From Syntrophomonas sp. (GTDB taxonomy: Bacteria > Bacillota > Syntrophomonadia > Syntrophomonadales > Syntrophomonadaceae), in assembly GCA_016841245.1 (NCBI GenBank), contig JAENZN010000004.1, positions 127,744-191,743 on the forward strand: a stretch of DNA of 64,000 bases. Direction: 5' to 3'. Position 1 is the stretch's first letter; every line of letters begins with the position of its first letter. Below the pieces are notes generated by a model that saw only the letters and a program-made list of their open reading frames with translations, ran no database searches and was not told where the DNA came from. This document shows, piece by piece, positions 25,124 to 34,727 of this stretch. A program made the translations under genes and the position numbers.

Positions 25124-27079
25124 ATGAAAGGATTGATTGTTATCATCAATAAAAACATAGCTTTAACGAATAGATTGATACGCGCTATGGCGATTGCCGC
25201 GATTCTTATTATGTGTACTTTGCTTTTATCATCTTGCACATCCGAAAATACAAGTGAGTCTGACAACCAGGGTGAATCTCAAATTACAAATAAATCTAAC
25301 AGCTATATTAGTGATTTTTTTGTTGCATATGACGCTGATAATAATGAAGATTCCAGCTGGAACAGCTCCGAAGCGGCCAATATAGCATTAAATGGCAATT
25401 CCATCAGCGTTGACGGAACCGGCACCACCGTGGAAGGCAGTACCGTTACCATATTGTCTGGAGGAACCTACAGCATAGAGGGCACCCTGAATGACGGACA
25501 GATAATAGTAAATACAGCAGACAAACAGGTTGTCAAGCTGGTTTTGAATGGAGCGGATATTAGCTGTTCTTACAGCGCTCCTATTTATGTCGTAAAAGCT
25601 GAAAAAGCTATTATCATCCTGGCAGATGGAACTGACAACCGAATAACTGATGGAGATTCATATGTATATTTATTAGAAGATTCGCAAGAGGATGAACCCA
25701 ATGCCGCGATTTTCAGCAAATGTGATTTGATTATAAATAACAGCGGTTCACTGACAGTAGATGCCAACTTTAAACATGCCATTAACAGCAAGGACCAGCT
25801 TATAATCACCGGCGGTAATATCACGGTTGATTCTGCCGCAGATGGTATAAGGGGCAGAGACTGTATTGCTGCCCGGGATGCAAATATTACAGTGAATGCA
25901 AAAGGAGACGGTTTAAAATCCAATAATGATGAAGACGCTGATAAGGGCTTTATTATCCTGGAGGATAACACCCTAGATATAACAGCCGGAGAAGATGGCG
26001 TTCAAGCCGAAACCAATCTATTAATAAATGGCGGGAAGATGACAATATCTTCAGGAGGCGGAAGCGGCGATAGTATTATTTCCTTGCCAACAGATAAGCG
26101 TATGCCCAATAACTTCAACAATGATGACAGCGATTCCGTCAGTACTAAGGGAATAAAAGCGGGTGTTTATCTAACCATTGAGGGCGGTACATTCAATATA
26201 GATTCTGCCGACGATTCCCTCCATTCTAATGACAGCCTGACCATCAACAGCGGAGATATCACAGTCTCCTCCGGAGATGATGGCATTCATGCCGATTCCA
26301 CTCTTTTAATCAACAACGGAGACATAAACATCACCCAATCCTATGAGGGGATCGAAAGCGCGGTTATCACCATTAACGATGGTAACATCCATATTGTCTC
26401 CGGCGATGACGGGATAAATGTTGCCGGAGGAAATGACAATTCTGGAATGGGAGGACGTCCGGGGCAGGACAGCTTTAATGCTTCCAGTAATCAATATCTC
26501 AATATTAACGGCGGGTATATTGCAGTTGATGCCAGTGGAGATGGCATTGATGTAAACGGTCCCGTCACTATGACCGATGGGGTTGTGATCGTTAACGGTC
26601 CAACCAGTAATGGTAATGGGGCTTTGGATTATACGGGTTCATTTAAAGTAACCGGGGGGTATCTGGCAGCGGCAGGCAGCGCAGGTATGGCCCAGGCTCC
26701 TGACCAATCATCCACTCAGAATTCAGTAATGATAAACTTTACATCAGCAATGACAGCAGGTACCATAGTTCATATCGAAACTGACAAAGGTGAAGAAGTG
26801 CTTACTTTTGCACCCACAAAACAATTTCAGAACCTGGTTTTATGCTCAGCAGAACTGATAAAAGGAACCACTTATAATATATATTATGGAGGCAGCTCAA
26901 CCGGTACCGCTAAAGACAGTCTGTACTCAGGCGGCACTTATACTCTCGGCACTAAATATGAGAGCCTTACCATATCCGATACTGTAAGCAGAGTTGGTTC
27001 ATACAGCGGAAGAATGGGGGGCGCTGGCGGCGCTCAACCTGGAGGAAAAACAAAAGACAGGAGAGCTCCGGGGCAATAG
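25124..27079 (+). CDS. Carbohydrate-binding beta-helix lipoprotein (Cthe_2159-like)
   Basis: A 651-residue secreted protein. A basic N-terminus and hydrophobic stretch end in the lipobox LLSSC (about residue 38), so it should be lipid-anchored outside the cell. The body is a right-handed beta-helix of repeated rungs such as GDGIHADSTLLINNGDINI and SGDDGINVAGG, with many Asp-Gly turns that could bind calcium. The order resembles the Cthe_2159 domain family (PF14262), whose type member binds polysaccharide. The C-terminus is Gly/Gln-rich. The ribosome site is weak, so the start is uncertain. A cell-surface sugar-binding or adhesion role is likely; the heparinase-like gene nearby may belong to the same function. 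Confidence 0.82.
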   Translation: MKGLIVIINKNIALTNRLIRAMAIAAILIMCTLLLSSCTSENTSESDNQGESQITNKSNSYISDFFVAYDADNNEDSSWNSSEAANIALNGNSISVDGTGTTVEGSTVTILSGGTYSIEGTLNDGQIIVNTADKQVVKLVLNGADISCSYSAPIYVVKAEKAIIILADGTDNRITDGDSYVYLLEDSQEDEPNAAIFSKCDLIINNSGSLTVDANFKHAINSKDQLIITGGNITVDSAADGIRGRDCIAARDANITVNAKGDGLKSNNDEDADKGFIILEDNTLDITAGEDGVQAETNLLINGGKMTISSGGGSGDSIISLPTDKRMPNNFNNDDSDSVSTKGIKAGVYLTIEGGTFNIDSADDSLHSNDSLTINSGDITVSSGDDGIHADSTLLINNGDINITQSYEGIESAVITINDGNIHIVSGDDGINVAGGNDNSGMGGRPGQDSFNASSNQYLNINGGYIAVDASGDGIDVNGPVTMTDGVVIVNGPTSNGNGALDYTGSFKVTGGYLAAAGSAGMAQAPDQSSTQNSVMINFTSAMTAGTIVHIETDKGEEVLTFAPTKQFQNLVLCSAELIKGTTYNIYYGGSSTGTAKDSLYSGGTYTLGTKYESLTISDTVSRVGSYSGRMGGAGGAQPGGKTKDRRAPGQ

Positions 27080-27211
27080 GGGGAAACCAAAATACGTGAT
27101 AATAAGGGGCAGAGTATGAATGTGCCATAAAACATCAACTACAGTCCAGGAACACTAAAGAGGAGAAAACAAACTCCCCTCTTTAGTGCTCGCATATAGA
27201 CCATACTATGG

Positions 27212-27721
27212 CTAAACTTCGATCCACGTAACACCTATTGAAATCTTATTGGTCTCGCTGGTATCATTGTTTATTCGTATTATAAACCTTTTATCGGTAG
27301 AATCGTCAGGTATAATAAATTCACCATCGTATTTTATATCAAGTGATCCGCCTAATATTGTAAATGAAGTTAAGATGTCTCCTCCTGAAACCGGATCAGA
27401 TGCCTGAGAAATATACTCAACTATCATCGAGCTGTTGTCTGAATAATCCCAGTTTCTATTACACGGGGACAGAGTAAGCCCGGAAACGGAAAGGGCAGCA
27501 TTGCGCAATACATCCAGGGTCATGGTACCGGTAGATCCTCCCTCAACTCTAATAATATCAATCATATTATTCGAATTAGCCGGATTAGTAAGCTTCAAAG
27601 CCATATAGCCGCTGGCGTTGACTGTTTGCAAACCGGTGGTTACTGAATATATTTTCCCTTCCTGATTTAATATTTGAGCCTGAGAATCCCTGGTATTGTC
27701 GAGAAAATATTTAGTTGCCAA
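27212..27721 (-). CDS. Unknown beta-rich protein, paralogue A
   Basis: Function unknown. A 169-residue protein without signal peptide, rich in Ser, Thr, Asn and Gly. It shares the whole of its length with the divergent neighbour at 27971. Common elements, in order, are YxxTTG, a YMALKLTNPANS-like strand, IIRxxGGST, LDxxRNAA, NWDYSDxS, SGGxLxxS, and a final IPxxSTDxxFxIRxxNxT. The pattern suggests a compact beta-sandwich. Secretion-independent, Ser/Thr-rich proteins of this size are often spore-surface components, which is a guess here. The ribosome site GGAGGGAG lies eight bases upstream of the ATG. Confidence 0.7.
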   Translation of the reverse strand: MATKYFLDNTRDSQAQILNQEGKIYSVTTGLQTVNASGYMALKLTNPANSNNMIDIIRVEGGSTGTMTLDVLRNAALSVSGLTLSPCNRNWDYSDNSSMIVEYISQASDPVSGGDILTSFTILGGSLDIKYDGEFIIPDDSTDKRFIIRINNDTSETNKISIGVTWIEV

Positions 27722-27970
27722 TTCACTCCCTCCCTCCTTCTCATTTAGATCATTCCAGGATCTGCAATTTTCTTATCCTTTTATCAAATACTTATGCACT
27801 GATAGTTAATTAGCAGGTTATTAGTCATAAAGGTAGTCATTCACCATTCTCGCAAGATGCCATAAAATGTTATTAAATTACATTTTAGTTAAACATTACA
27901 TGATTATCATATTCAATAAAAAGACTTTCGGGAATATGCATACACTGATAAAGTTTTAGAGGGGATTTCT

Positions 27971-28501
27971 ATGACGAATTATAAAATAATCAACAGTAAT
28001 GAAGAACCACTTTTTACTGACAGTACCCCAAGTTATATATACGGAGCAGACCAGGGACAGGTTTATGATATTACAACCGGGGGGATAAATGTAGCTGCCA
28101 ATGGATTTCTTCTGTTTCAATTGACGAATACGTCAAATTCCGGCAAGACTATCAATATTATTAGGCTTGCGGGAGGATCTACTGTTAATACAACATTAGA
28201 TATAATGCGTAATGCCGCTTTTGCAAGTTCCGGAATCGGCATAACCCCTCACAATAATAACTGGGATTATAGCGATACCAGTGTTTGTTCTGCTAAATAT
28301 CTTACTTCAGGCTCAGACGTAACTTCCGGCGGTTCGCTCCTGATCTCCTATATTCAGACAGGCGGCCAAACGCTTTTTCCCTTCGATGGCAGGCTGGTAA
28401 TTCCCAGCTCCACCAGTGACAGGCAGTTTTATATACGTTTAACCAACAATACTAATCAAGTCAACAGATGCTCATTGAGCCTTGCATACTGGGAAAAATA
28501 A
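27971..28501 (+). CDS. Unknown beta-rich protein, paralogue B
   Basis: A 176-residue paralogue of the protein encoded divergently at 27212, about one third identical by eye and collinear throughout. It keeps NNNWDYSDTS and the IPSSTSDRQFYIRLTNNTN step. A GAGGGG site precedes the ATG. The pair arose by duplication and inversion, or by duplication in a divergent layout, and the 249-bp space between them must hold both promoters. No known family was recognised. It is followed by the heparinase-like gene in the same direction after about 200 bp. Confidence 0.7.
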   Translation: MTNYKIINSNEEPLFTDSTPSYIYGADQGQVYDITTGGINVAANGFLLFQLTNTSNSGKTINIIRLAGGSTVNTTLDIMRNAAFASSGIGITPHNNNWDYSDTSVCSAKYLTSGSDVTSGGSLLISYIQTGGQTLFPFDGRLVIPSSTSDRQFYIRLTNNTNQVNRCSLSLAYWEK

Positions 28502-28699
28502 TCGACTTATTGCATTCCAAACTTTTCAACTGAATATCTCACTGCTGTGGAAGCGGTTACTTATATCATGTTGTTTGCCGGGGCAGGGCAATACGAGTCA
28601 GAAACCATCCTCGGTTTGTATGCATTAACACCTGCTATTGTTTTTCCGTAAAATACAGCATACCAGTATATGGCAAAATATTTAATGGAGGTATGAATA

Positions 28700-30529
28700 A
28701 TGAAATCTACTGATTTGGGAAATAAAAACAGTCCGGCTTCAAAAGTTTTCTTTATTAGCAATGTGATGGGAACCGACCAGGTTGAAGAGATAGCTGATGG
28801 ACTGCTGGTAAATCGAATTTTTATAAATTACAATTTCCCGGTTGCGGATATTGATGTTAATGAAGCCTGGTTGAGTGACCCCTTTTCTAACCGCAGTTGG
28901 AGGTTCTGGCTGCATACCCTAATTATAGTGGAATACCTGATCAGAGCATACGAGATCTTTAATAACCAAGACTACTTTGATAAAGCGCTGGATATATATG
29001 TTGACTGGGAAACTAATAATTTCCCGGACTCGGAATCAGAGATGGTCTGGCATGATCATTCTACTGCATTGAGACTAATTATAATCAGCAAACTTTATGA
29101 ACATTGTCTGCACCTCTTTACCGATAAGCAGAGTATTCCGGGAGATTTACCGTTAGTTGCCGCGGAACACTGCCGCAAACTGGCGACCCCATCTTTCTAC
29201 CGGCCTACTCACAATCATGGACTTTATCAGGATACAGCTCTTTATGTAGGATCAGTAATATTTTCTGAACTCCCGGAATCTGAATCATGGAGAATGCTGG
29301 CTAAAAAGAGACTCGACATTCAGTTAGAGCAGTTATTCCTTTCTGATGGCAGTTATTTAGAACATACACCATCATATAATTATCTGCTTTGTATGCACCT
29401 AAATAAATTTGCGGCTTTTCTGAAGCGGGTAAACGAATCTGATAATAGAAAACTTCAGGATATTATCTTAAAACAAATCGAATGTTTCACTTATATGATT
29501 CAACCGGATGGGCTTATCCCGCCTTTGGGTGACGGTAATGGTGATCGATTTGAAATTCTAAATGTCAGTTATGCCTTCCCCGATAGAATGGATGAGCTGC
29601 AATATGCTGTCAGCGGCGGAAAAACCGGAATATCTCCAGCAGAACTGGACCATATATTCCCTGCGGGAGGATATGCGGTCCTGCGCAATCAGTGGAAATT
29701 CACTTCTGAAACAGTACAGCTAATCTTTTACAGTGCATTTAACAGTAAAGTGCATAAACACCATGATGATCTTGCCCTTATACTATTCGGACATGGTCAG
29801 CAGTTATTGATTGATCCCGGGAAATACAATTACATCTACGATAGCCCGGGCAGACAATTCGTAGTATCATCAATCGCTCATAACAGCGTAACAGTTGATG
29901 ATGGAGATACGCTTATTGATAACAGAAATAAAGGTAAATCCGGACTTACTTCATACTATTGTGACGGAGCTGTGGCATACCTCAGTGGAGCTCACAGGCT
30001 TTACCCTGGGGTTTTGCACAGGCGGATTGTTATTTACCTGAAACCTCATGATATCCTGGTATTGGATCTGCTGGATGGAGAAATAGAGCATAAATATGAG
30101 CAGGTTTTTAATTTTCATCCAGATGTGGATTGCGTTATTAACAAGCATAATGTGATTGGTACCATTAACAACAAGGAATGTATTATCGTGAAACCGCTGC
30201 ATACTCCCGATAATCTGGAAAGCACAATTGTCAGAGGGTGCGAAGCTCCCTGGCGTGGATGGTGCTGTCTGGAATACAGCAAACTTGCCCCGGCCTATTC
30301 GCTGGGATTTATTCAACATGGCAATAATGTTCGTTTTGCAGCCCACATCAGCCTGGCCCCCTATTATGAATCGGTGGACTCCTTTGCCTGGAATGGTCCA
30401 ACCATTAATATAACGATTAAAGGTAAGACTTTTGATATAGATTTATCCGGTGAGCAGGATACTATTAATATAGATAATCGGAGTATAGAATTAAACAGGG
30501 TAAACAGTGCATTCTATCACCCAAGGTAA
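28700..30529 (+). CDS. Heparinase II/III-like polysaccharide lyase
   Basis: A 609-residue protein with the two-part heparinase II/III layout. An alpha-barrel N-terminal half (about 60-330) contains RPTHNHGLYQDTALY and YLEHTPSYNYL. A beta-sandwich C-terminal half (from about 335) contains KVHKHHDDLALILFGHGQQLL, IDPGKYNY and SSIAHNSVTVD. The His and Tyr residues in these motifs are the usual catalytic ones. No signal peptide is visible, so it may act inside the cell, be spore-associated or modify exopolysaccharide. The substrate is unknown; relatives cleave uronic-acid polymers. GGAGG precedes the ATG, and a strong terminator follows. Confidence 0.85.
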   Translation: MKSTDLGNKNSPASKVFFISNVMGTDQVEEIADGLLVNRIFINYNFPVADIDVNEAWLSDPFSNRSWRFWLHTLIIVEYLIRAYEIFNNQDYFDKALDIYVDWETNNFPDSESEMVWHDHSTALRLIIISKLYEHCLHLFTDKQSIPGDLPLVAAEHCRKLATPSFYRPTHNHGLYQDTALYVGSVIFSELPESESWRMLAKKRLDIQLEQLFLSDGSYLEHTPSYNYLLCMHLNKFAAFLKRVNESDNRKLQDIILKQIECFTYMIQPDGLIPPLGDGNGDRFEILNVSYAFPDRMDELQYAVSGGKTGISPAELDHIFPAGGYAVLRNQWKFTSETVQLIFYSAFNSKVHKHHDDLALILFGHGQQLLIDPGKYNYIYDSPGRQFVVSSIAHNSVTVDDGDTLIDNRNKGKSGLTSYYCDGAVAYLSGAHRLYPGVLHRRIVIYLKPHDILVLDLLDGEIEHKYEQVFNFHPDVDCVINKHNVIGTINNKECIIVKPLHTPDNLESTIVRGCEAPWRGWCCLEYSKLAPAYSLGFIQHGNNVRFAAHISLAPYYESVDSFAWNGPTINITIKGKTFDIDLSGEQDTINIDNRSIELNRVNSAFYHPR

Positions 30530-30646
30530 TTCGGTGAAACATGACCCTTCTTAGAAGAAGCTGCACCGGCAGCATTACTGCCTTAAGCCAATATATTGCC
30601 GTGAGTATTAATAAAACAGTTCAATCTGACCGATGGAAATAAGTTG

Positions 30647-30676
30647 ACCCCGACCACAGGTCGGGGTTTATTTTTA
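30647..30676 (+). terminator. Terminator after the heparinase-like gene
   Basis: Nine-base stem ACCCCGACC/GGTCGGGGT with loop ACA, followed by TTATTTTTA. Confidence 0.87.
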
Positions 30677-30714
30677 CTGCTAGCTAAAAGAAGAGACCCA
30701 TGGTTAATTTCCCG

Positions 30715-30831
30715 GGTGTCAAGGGGACGGGGTTGTTGACAACCTTTAGGCTTTTCAGGACTACGCCTCTATTAATACCAATAAGCCTCTACAATTAGGT
30801 AGGTTGTCAATAACCCCGTCCCCTTGACACC
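30715..30831. repeat. 117-bp palindromic element with 31-bp arms
   Basis: Arms 30715-30745 and 30801-30831 are inverted copies with one mismatch; the outer sequence is GGTGTCAAGGGGACGGGG. The 55-base centre has its own short stem (AGGCTT/AAGCCT). It is a different family from the GGGGTCAGG palindromes at 7.8 kb but has the same architecture. Such elements are often moved by REP-associated (Y1) transposases, none of which is in this window. Confidence 0.85.
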
Positions 30832-31226
30832 ATAGGAATTATAATAATTGTTGGTAACATCAGGATTAGTTAATAGGTTACTTTTCTTGTTTGCCTTTGT
30901 ATGGAAAATTTTACTTCTGTTGTTCACATGAAAATCTCTATGTTAACGAGAAATTGTCGGACATTGAAGGTATATAAACAAATATAAAGAATTTGCAGCG
31001 CGAATTAACCGACATAAGACTTTAGACGCAAATTAACAAGATGTTGACAGCCCACCCATTCGCGGTTGCGGCCCCTTTAAGATGTCGGTCCTGATAATCG
31101 ACATTATATAAGCATAACTAAAGAAATGATACAGAGGAGAATTCATTCTCCTCTGCTTGGAATCCCAGCAGTATTTTTGTGAAATAGGGGAGTGGATAAC
31201 TATTAGATGTAAAAGATAACTTTAAG
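30832..31226. other. Non-coding stretch with scattered TGTCG/CGACA dyads
   Basis: About 400 bases between convergent genes with no recognised gene. It holds TTGTCGGACATTG near 30952, CCGACATAAG near 31011 and the dyad ATGTCG-N11-CGACAT near 31082-31104. The motif resembles the phased CGACA sites upstream of 14679, but the location downstream of both neighbours makes a promoter role unclear. Confidence 0.4.
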
Positions 31227-31889
31227 TCATTTGGATTTAGGGAGATCAAAGCGATAACCGATCTTGTAAATAGTTACGATGGCATCCTGTAAGCCTAACT
31301 TGCTGCGCAGACGCTGAACATGCATATCGACAGTCCGGGTCTCTCCTAAATAATCAAAGCCCCACACATGATCGAGGATTTGTTCACGTGACAGAGCGAT
31401 GGCCTGATTTTGAATAAAGAGGGACAGAAGTTCAAATTCCTTATGAGTCAGGTAAACTTCTTGTCCCTTCTTTCGAACCACTCGTTCGTCCAAACAGATC
31501 GCCAGGTCGCGAATGAATATGCTGTCATTACTGCGATAACGCCGTAAGACCGCAGTCATCCGGGCAATCAGTTCAACAGCTTCAAAGGGTTTGACCATAT
31601 AATCATCCGCTCCCAGATTGAGAGCCCTGACCTTATCGCTCATCTGATCTTTGGCAGTAAGAAAAATAACCGGCAGACCTCTCCTTTTTAGCTCCTGCAG
31701 GATATCGAAACCACTCATTCCCGGCAGCATCACATCTAAAATCACGATATGCAACACTTCTCTGTCCAGGAAATCAAGGGCTTCCCGACCATCATAGGCC
31801 TGTAAGGTTTCATAGCCGGCGATTTCCAGATTCATTCTGATCAGATCAGAAATTGACTGATCATCCTCTACAACCAAGACCTTCAACAA
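31227..31889 (-). CDS. OmpR-family response regulator
   Basis: A 220-residue two-domain regulator. The receiver domain (1-115) has the acidic pair in VVEDDQS, the phospho-acceptor Asp in VILDVMLPG (about 52), FLTAKD and the lysine in DDYMVKPF. A winged-helix DNA-binding domain follows (about 125-217; LTHKEFELLSLF, VWGFDYLGETRTVDMHVQRLR). The likely start is TTG (complement of 31887-31889), nine bases after GGGAG. It is last in an operon of kinase, lipoprotein and regulator, 14 bases after the lipoprotein stop. Confidence 0.93.
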   Translation of the reverse strand: MLKVLVVEDDQSISDLIRMNLEIAGYETLQAYDGREALDFLDREVLHIVILDVMLPGMSGFDILQELKRRGLPVIFLTAKDQMSDKVRALNLGADDYMVKPFEAVELIARMTAVLRRYRSNDSIFIRDLAICLDERVVRKKGQEVYLTHKEFELLSLFIQNQAIALSREQILDHVWGFDYLGETRTVDMHVQRLRSKLGLQDAIVTIYKIGYRFDLPKSK

Positions 31890-31903
31890 AATAAAACGCT
31901 CCC

Positions 31904-33016
31904 TTATTTAAATTCTACAAAGGATAAAAAACAAACGTTCTCATTAAATCGATCCACATATACCTGCAGCAGTAAATCCACCTTGCTCCGGTAGCACAGG
32001 GCTCCCAGTTCCTCGTCGAAGGCTTCGAAGCGGTAGTCTGACAGGTTCTTCTGCTCCATAAACCGGTCCGCAATCTCCCGCAGTTTTGTTTCATTGATTT
32101 CAATGAGTTTCGGTGCAGTTTCATAGAGCGGATGATTTACTCCCTCAACGGCACAGACCGTCCCGCTAAGTGCATCTATCTGAGCACCAAATCTTACGCA
32201 CTTATTGTCAAGCACAGCAATGTTTTTCCAATAGACAAACCAGGTTTTTTCCCCATTATTTCCTTCCACTAACTGAACCTTCTCGATAAGTCCGCTGGTA
32301 TCTGTCTGGTCAAAATACTGCTTGATACTTGCCCGGGCTATTTCGATCGCTTCCGCCCGGTCCACTTTCAAATCATCTCCCTGCAAAGTGTAAGCGACCT
32401 GTTGTGAAAATGCGAATCCAGATACATCGCCGGCCTCGTTAAAGTAAAGCGTGACAAATCTATCCGGTCCATAGCGAAATTCCACTAAAATTCCCTCGAA
32501 ATAAGAACTACTGGCTTCAAAGATAGTTAAGGGAGCTTCCTTGAGTAAAGCAAACTGGTCGATAAAGGCCAAGGCAGTATCCTGGCAGGCCAGCACATCT
32601 TCTCTGTAGATAATCTTATGAAACAATTTTGGCTGGTAACGCAGCTGCACCACTTCTCCGGTTTGAGCGTCGATCTCAGCCGAGTATACCGGTTTTTTGG
32701 CATCTTCAGCCAGCCAACTGAGCTTCCAATAAGGGCTCATCCACAGAATCCCGTCGTCTTCAATCAGAGCCGCCTTTAGAACCAGACTTTGGTCAATGTT
32801 CTTCATATCGAAATACTTGCCAAAAGCTGCTTCGGCTTTCTCCACAGCTTCCGCCTGCCGAATGGAAGGGGTTGAATGGCTGGCATTACCGCCTTCATCG
32901 GCCACTTCGAGTTCTTGGGAAAATACGACATCCTTTGCCGTGCCTTCCGCCTGACACCCACCCAATGTTATCAGCAGCAGCAATATCAAACCTACACTTA
33001 GCTTTTCCTTAAACAT
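31904..33016 (-). CDS. Lipoprotein with PepSY-like repeats, between kinase and regulator
   Basis: A 370-residue exported protein. The signal segment ends in the lipobox ITLGGC, giving a membrane-anchored lipoprotein. The body has repeated sections resembling PepSY/YcdB domains: YWKLSWLAED-x-KKPVYSAEI-x-AQTGEV early, and TWFVYWKNI-x-FGAQIDALSGTV later. Such domains are often inhibitory or sensory. Its position between a membrane kinase and its regulator suggests an accessory sensor. The start is the ATG complementing 33014-33016, preceded by GAGGAG; an earlier ATG includes the ribosome site. Confidence 0.75.
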   Translation of the reverse strand: MFKEKLSVGLILLLLITLGGCQAEGTAKDVVFSQELEVADEGGNASHSTPSIRQAEAVEKAEAAFGKYFDMKNIDQSLVLKAALIEDDGILWMSPYWKLSWLAEDAKKPVYSAEIDAQTGEVVQLRYQPKLFHKIIYREDVLACQDTALAFIDQFALLKEAPLTIFEASSSYFEGILVEFRYGPDRFVTLYFNEAGDVSGFAFSQQVAYTLQGDDLKVDRAEAIEIARASIKQYFDQTDTSGLIEKVQLVEGNNGEKTWFVYWKNIAVLDNKCVRFGAQIDALSGTVCAVEGVNHPLYETAPKLIEINETKLREIADRFMEQKNLSDYRFEAFDEELGALCYRSKVDLLLQVYVDRFNENVCFLSFVEFK

Positions 33017-33058
33017 AAACTCTCTCCTCGCTTTCATTTATTAGAATCTGATGAAAGC

Positions 33059-34516
33059 TTACTCCGTGTATATATCGGAATCTTGTTGGACTTGTAAAAT
33101 ACTTGTATCCTCATCTTGCATGATTATTTTGACCAGAGTACCCTCTCCGGACTTACTCTCTACCTCTATCTTCCAATTATGAAGATGGGCAATCTGAGCA
33201 CATATGGCCAAGCCAAGCCCCAAACCATTCTGACCGGTTCGAGATTCATCCGTGGTATAAAAGGGCTCAAATAGCTTGGTGAGTGCTTCTGAGGGAATTC
33301 CTGTACCTTCATCTCTTATAAAAATTCCGCTCTGCACCGCTTGCCTGAATACGCCCAAGGTAACATGACTATTTGGGGGAGAGGCTTTCAAGGCGTTCTC
33401 CAGCAGATTGTCAAGTAAAATGACGCACAGCTCGGGGTCCCCGTTAAATATATAATCGTTCGGTTCAATGAGCAGCTTTACTCGGTCATTTTCCGACCAC
33501 ATTCCGAACGGATGCGCCGCCTGGGCCATGATTTCCTGAGCCTTTAGCTTTTCCGGATTGAGATTCGACTGTCTTAGCCTGACCAGCTTCAGCATGTTTT
33601 CCGATAAATGCTGAATTCGCTTGCCTTCACGGTAAATATTGTCAATGCTGATTTGAAAATGCTCCGGGGTCAAATCCTGGGTTTTTAACAGTTTGGAATA
33701 GCCGATAATCGAGGTTAGCGGGGTTCGCAGTTCATGGGTAAAATTATCAATGAACTGCTGTTTCTGCCGGGTAGATTCATTTAATTCGTCTATTTTATGT
33801 TGAACAAGGTCAGCCATACGGTTAAAATTCAGTGCCAAAATACCTATTTCATCATTTTGATTATAAGTAACTCGTTGTGAATAAGTTCCCTGAGCAATTT
33901 CCTGAGCGCGCCGGGTAAGTTCTTCCAGCGGATAAGTAATTCTCCTGCTGATAAGGTACATGCCGAGGCCGAAAAGCAGACATGTAAAAAGGTCAATCGC
34001 AATAAAATAGGCATATTCCTTATATCTCTTCTCGTAGATGCTGCTGATATCTTTGATATAACTAACATAGATATCTTCTCCGCCCACAGTAAGTAAAGAC
34101 GCAGCAAATAAATAACTTTCATCACCTAGGTCGCTAATGATGTAGTTCTGCATATCAGGCTTTATGTTCTGCAATTCGGGCCGATCTGGGCTTAACTCCC
34201 AGGGATAACTCTTATAGAACAACTTACCATCTTGCCGCAATACTTCCAGGTAGGAGCCTGGCGGTATTACCTTACGAGTATAGCTGGCAACATAATTCTG
34301 AAGTATTTGCAATTCAAAACCTTCGGTATATGCAAGCCTGTCTTGAAGGAGGACTTCAATCCCTGAACTCAAGGCCTGCTGCTGCTCCAAAACTCTGCCC
34401 AGCTCGCCTCGCAGTTCTGAAGAATGACTGCTCTCAATGATCGCTACGCCAGAGATATTGAAAATAACAATAAAGAGAAGCAAAGACCACAAGACCATTT
34501 TTTTCCATAATTTCAT
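33059..34516 (-). CDS. Membrane sensor histidine kinase
   Basis: A 485-residue two-component kinase. Two membrane segments (about 8-28 and 162-184) enclose an extracytoplasmic sensor of about 130 residues; a HAMP linker (about 185-235), a HisKA domain with NFTHELRTPLTSI (His near 269) and an HATPase domain follow. The N box LLDNLLENALKA, G1 box IRDEGTGIP and G2 box GLGLGLAI are all intact. AAAGGA lies eight bases before the ATG. It is the first gene of the three-gene operon and should phosphorylate the OmpR-type regulator at 31227. The stimulus is unknown. Confidence 0.93.
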   Translation of the reverse strand: MKLWKKMVLWSLLLFIVIFNISGVAIIESSHSSELRGELGRVLEQQQALSSGIEVLLQDRLAYTEGFELQILQNYVASYTRKVIPPGSYLEVLRQDGKLFYKSYPWELSPDRPELQNIKPDMQNYIISDLGDESYLFAASLLTVGGEDIYVSYIKDISSIYEKRYKEYAYFIAIDLFTCLLFGLGMYLISRRITYPLEELTRRAQEIAQGTYSQRVTYNQNDEIGILALNFNRMADLVQHKIDELNESTRQKQQFIDNFTHELRTPLTSIIGYSKLLKTQDLTPEHFQISIDNIYREGKRIQHLSENMLKLVRLRQSNLNPEKLKAQEIMAQAAHPFGMWSENDRVKLLIEPNDYIFNGDPELCVILLDNLLENALKASPPNSHVTLGVFRQAVQSGIFIRDEGTGIPSEALTKLFEPFYTTDESRTGQNGLGLGLAICAQIAHLHNWKIEVESKSGEGTLVKIIMQDEDTSILQVQQDSDIYTE

Positions 34517-34657
34517 TTTCGTTGTCCTTTCGAATATGCTGCTATCTCTTAAAAATATCTTAATAAAGTAATATATGGTTTTTCAACTATTATATTGTAA
34601 CACAGCCCTCTGCTGCTCATTATAAACTGTTGGTCCTTTTGCCCATGATAACTAACC

Positions 34658-34688
34658 TTGACTCTCCAGTAACTGGAGATAATAAGAT
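34658..34688 (+). promoter_or_regulatory. MerR-type promoter with 19-bp spacer
   Basis: TTGACT (-35) and TAAGAT (-10) are separated by 19 bp containing the perfect dyad CTCCAGT-AACTGGAG (one shared base at the centre region). A long spacer with a dyad is diagnostic of MerR-family control. It lies 40 bp upstream of the MerR-family remnant at 34728. Confidence 0.85.
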
Positions 34689-34727
34689 ACTTATGTAAGC
34701 TTACTAAGACGGCGGGAGGAATTCCTT

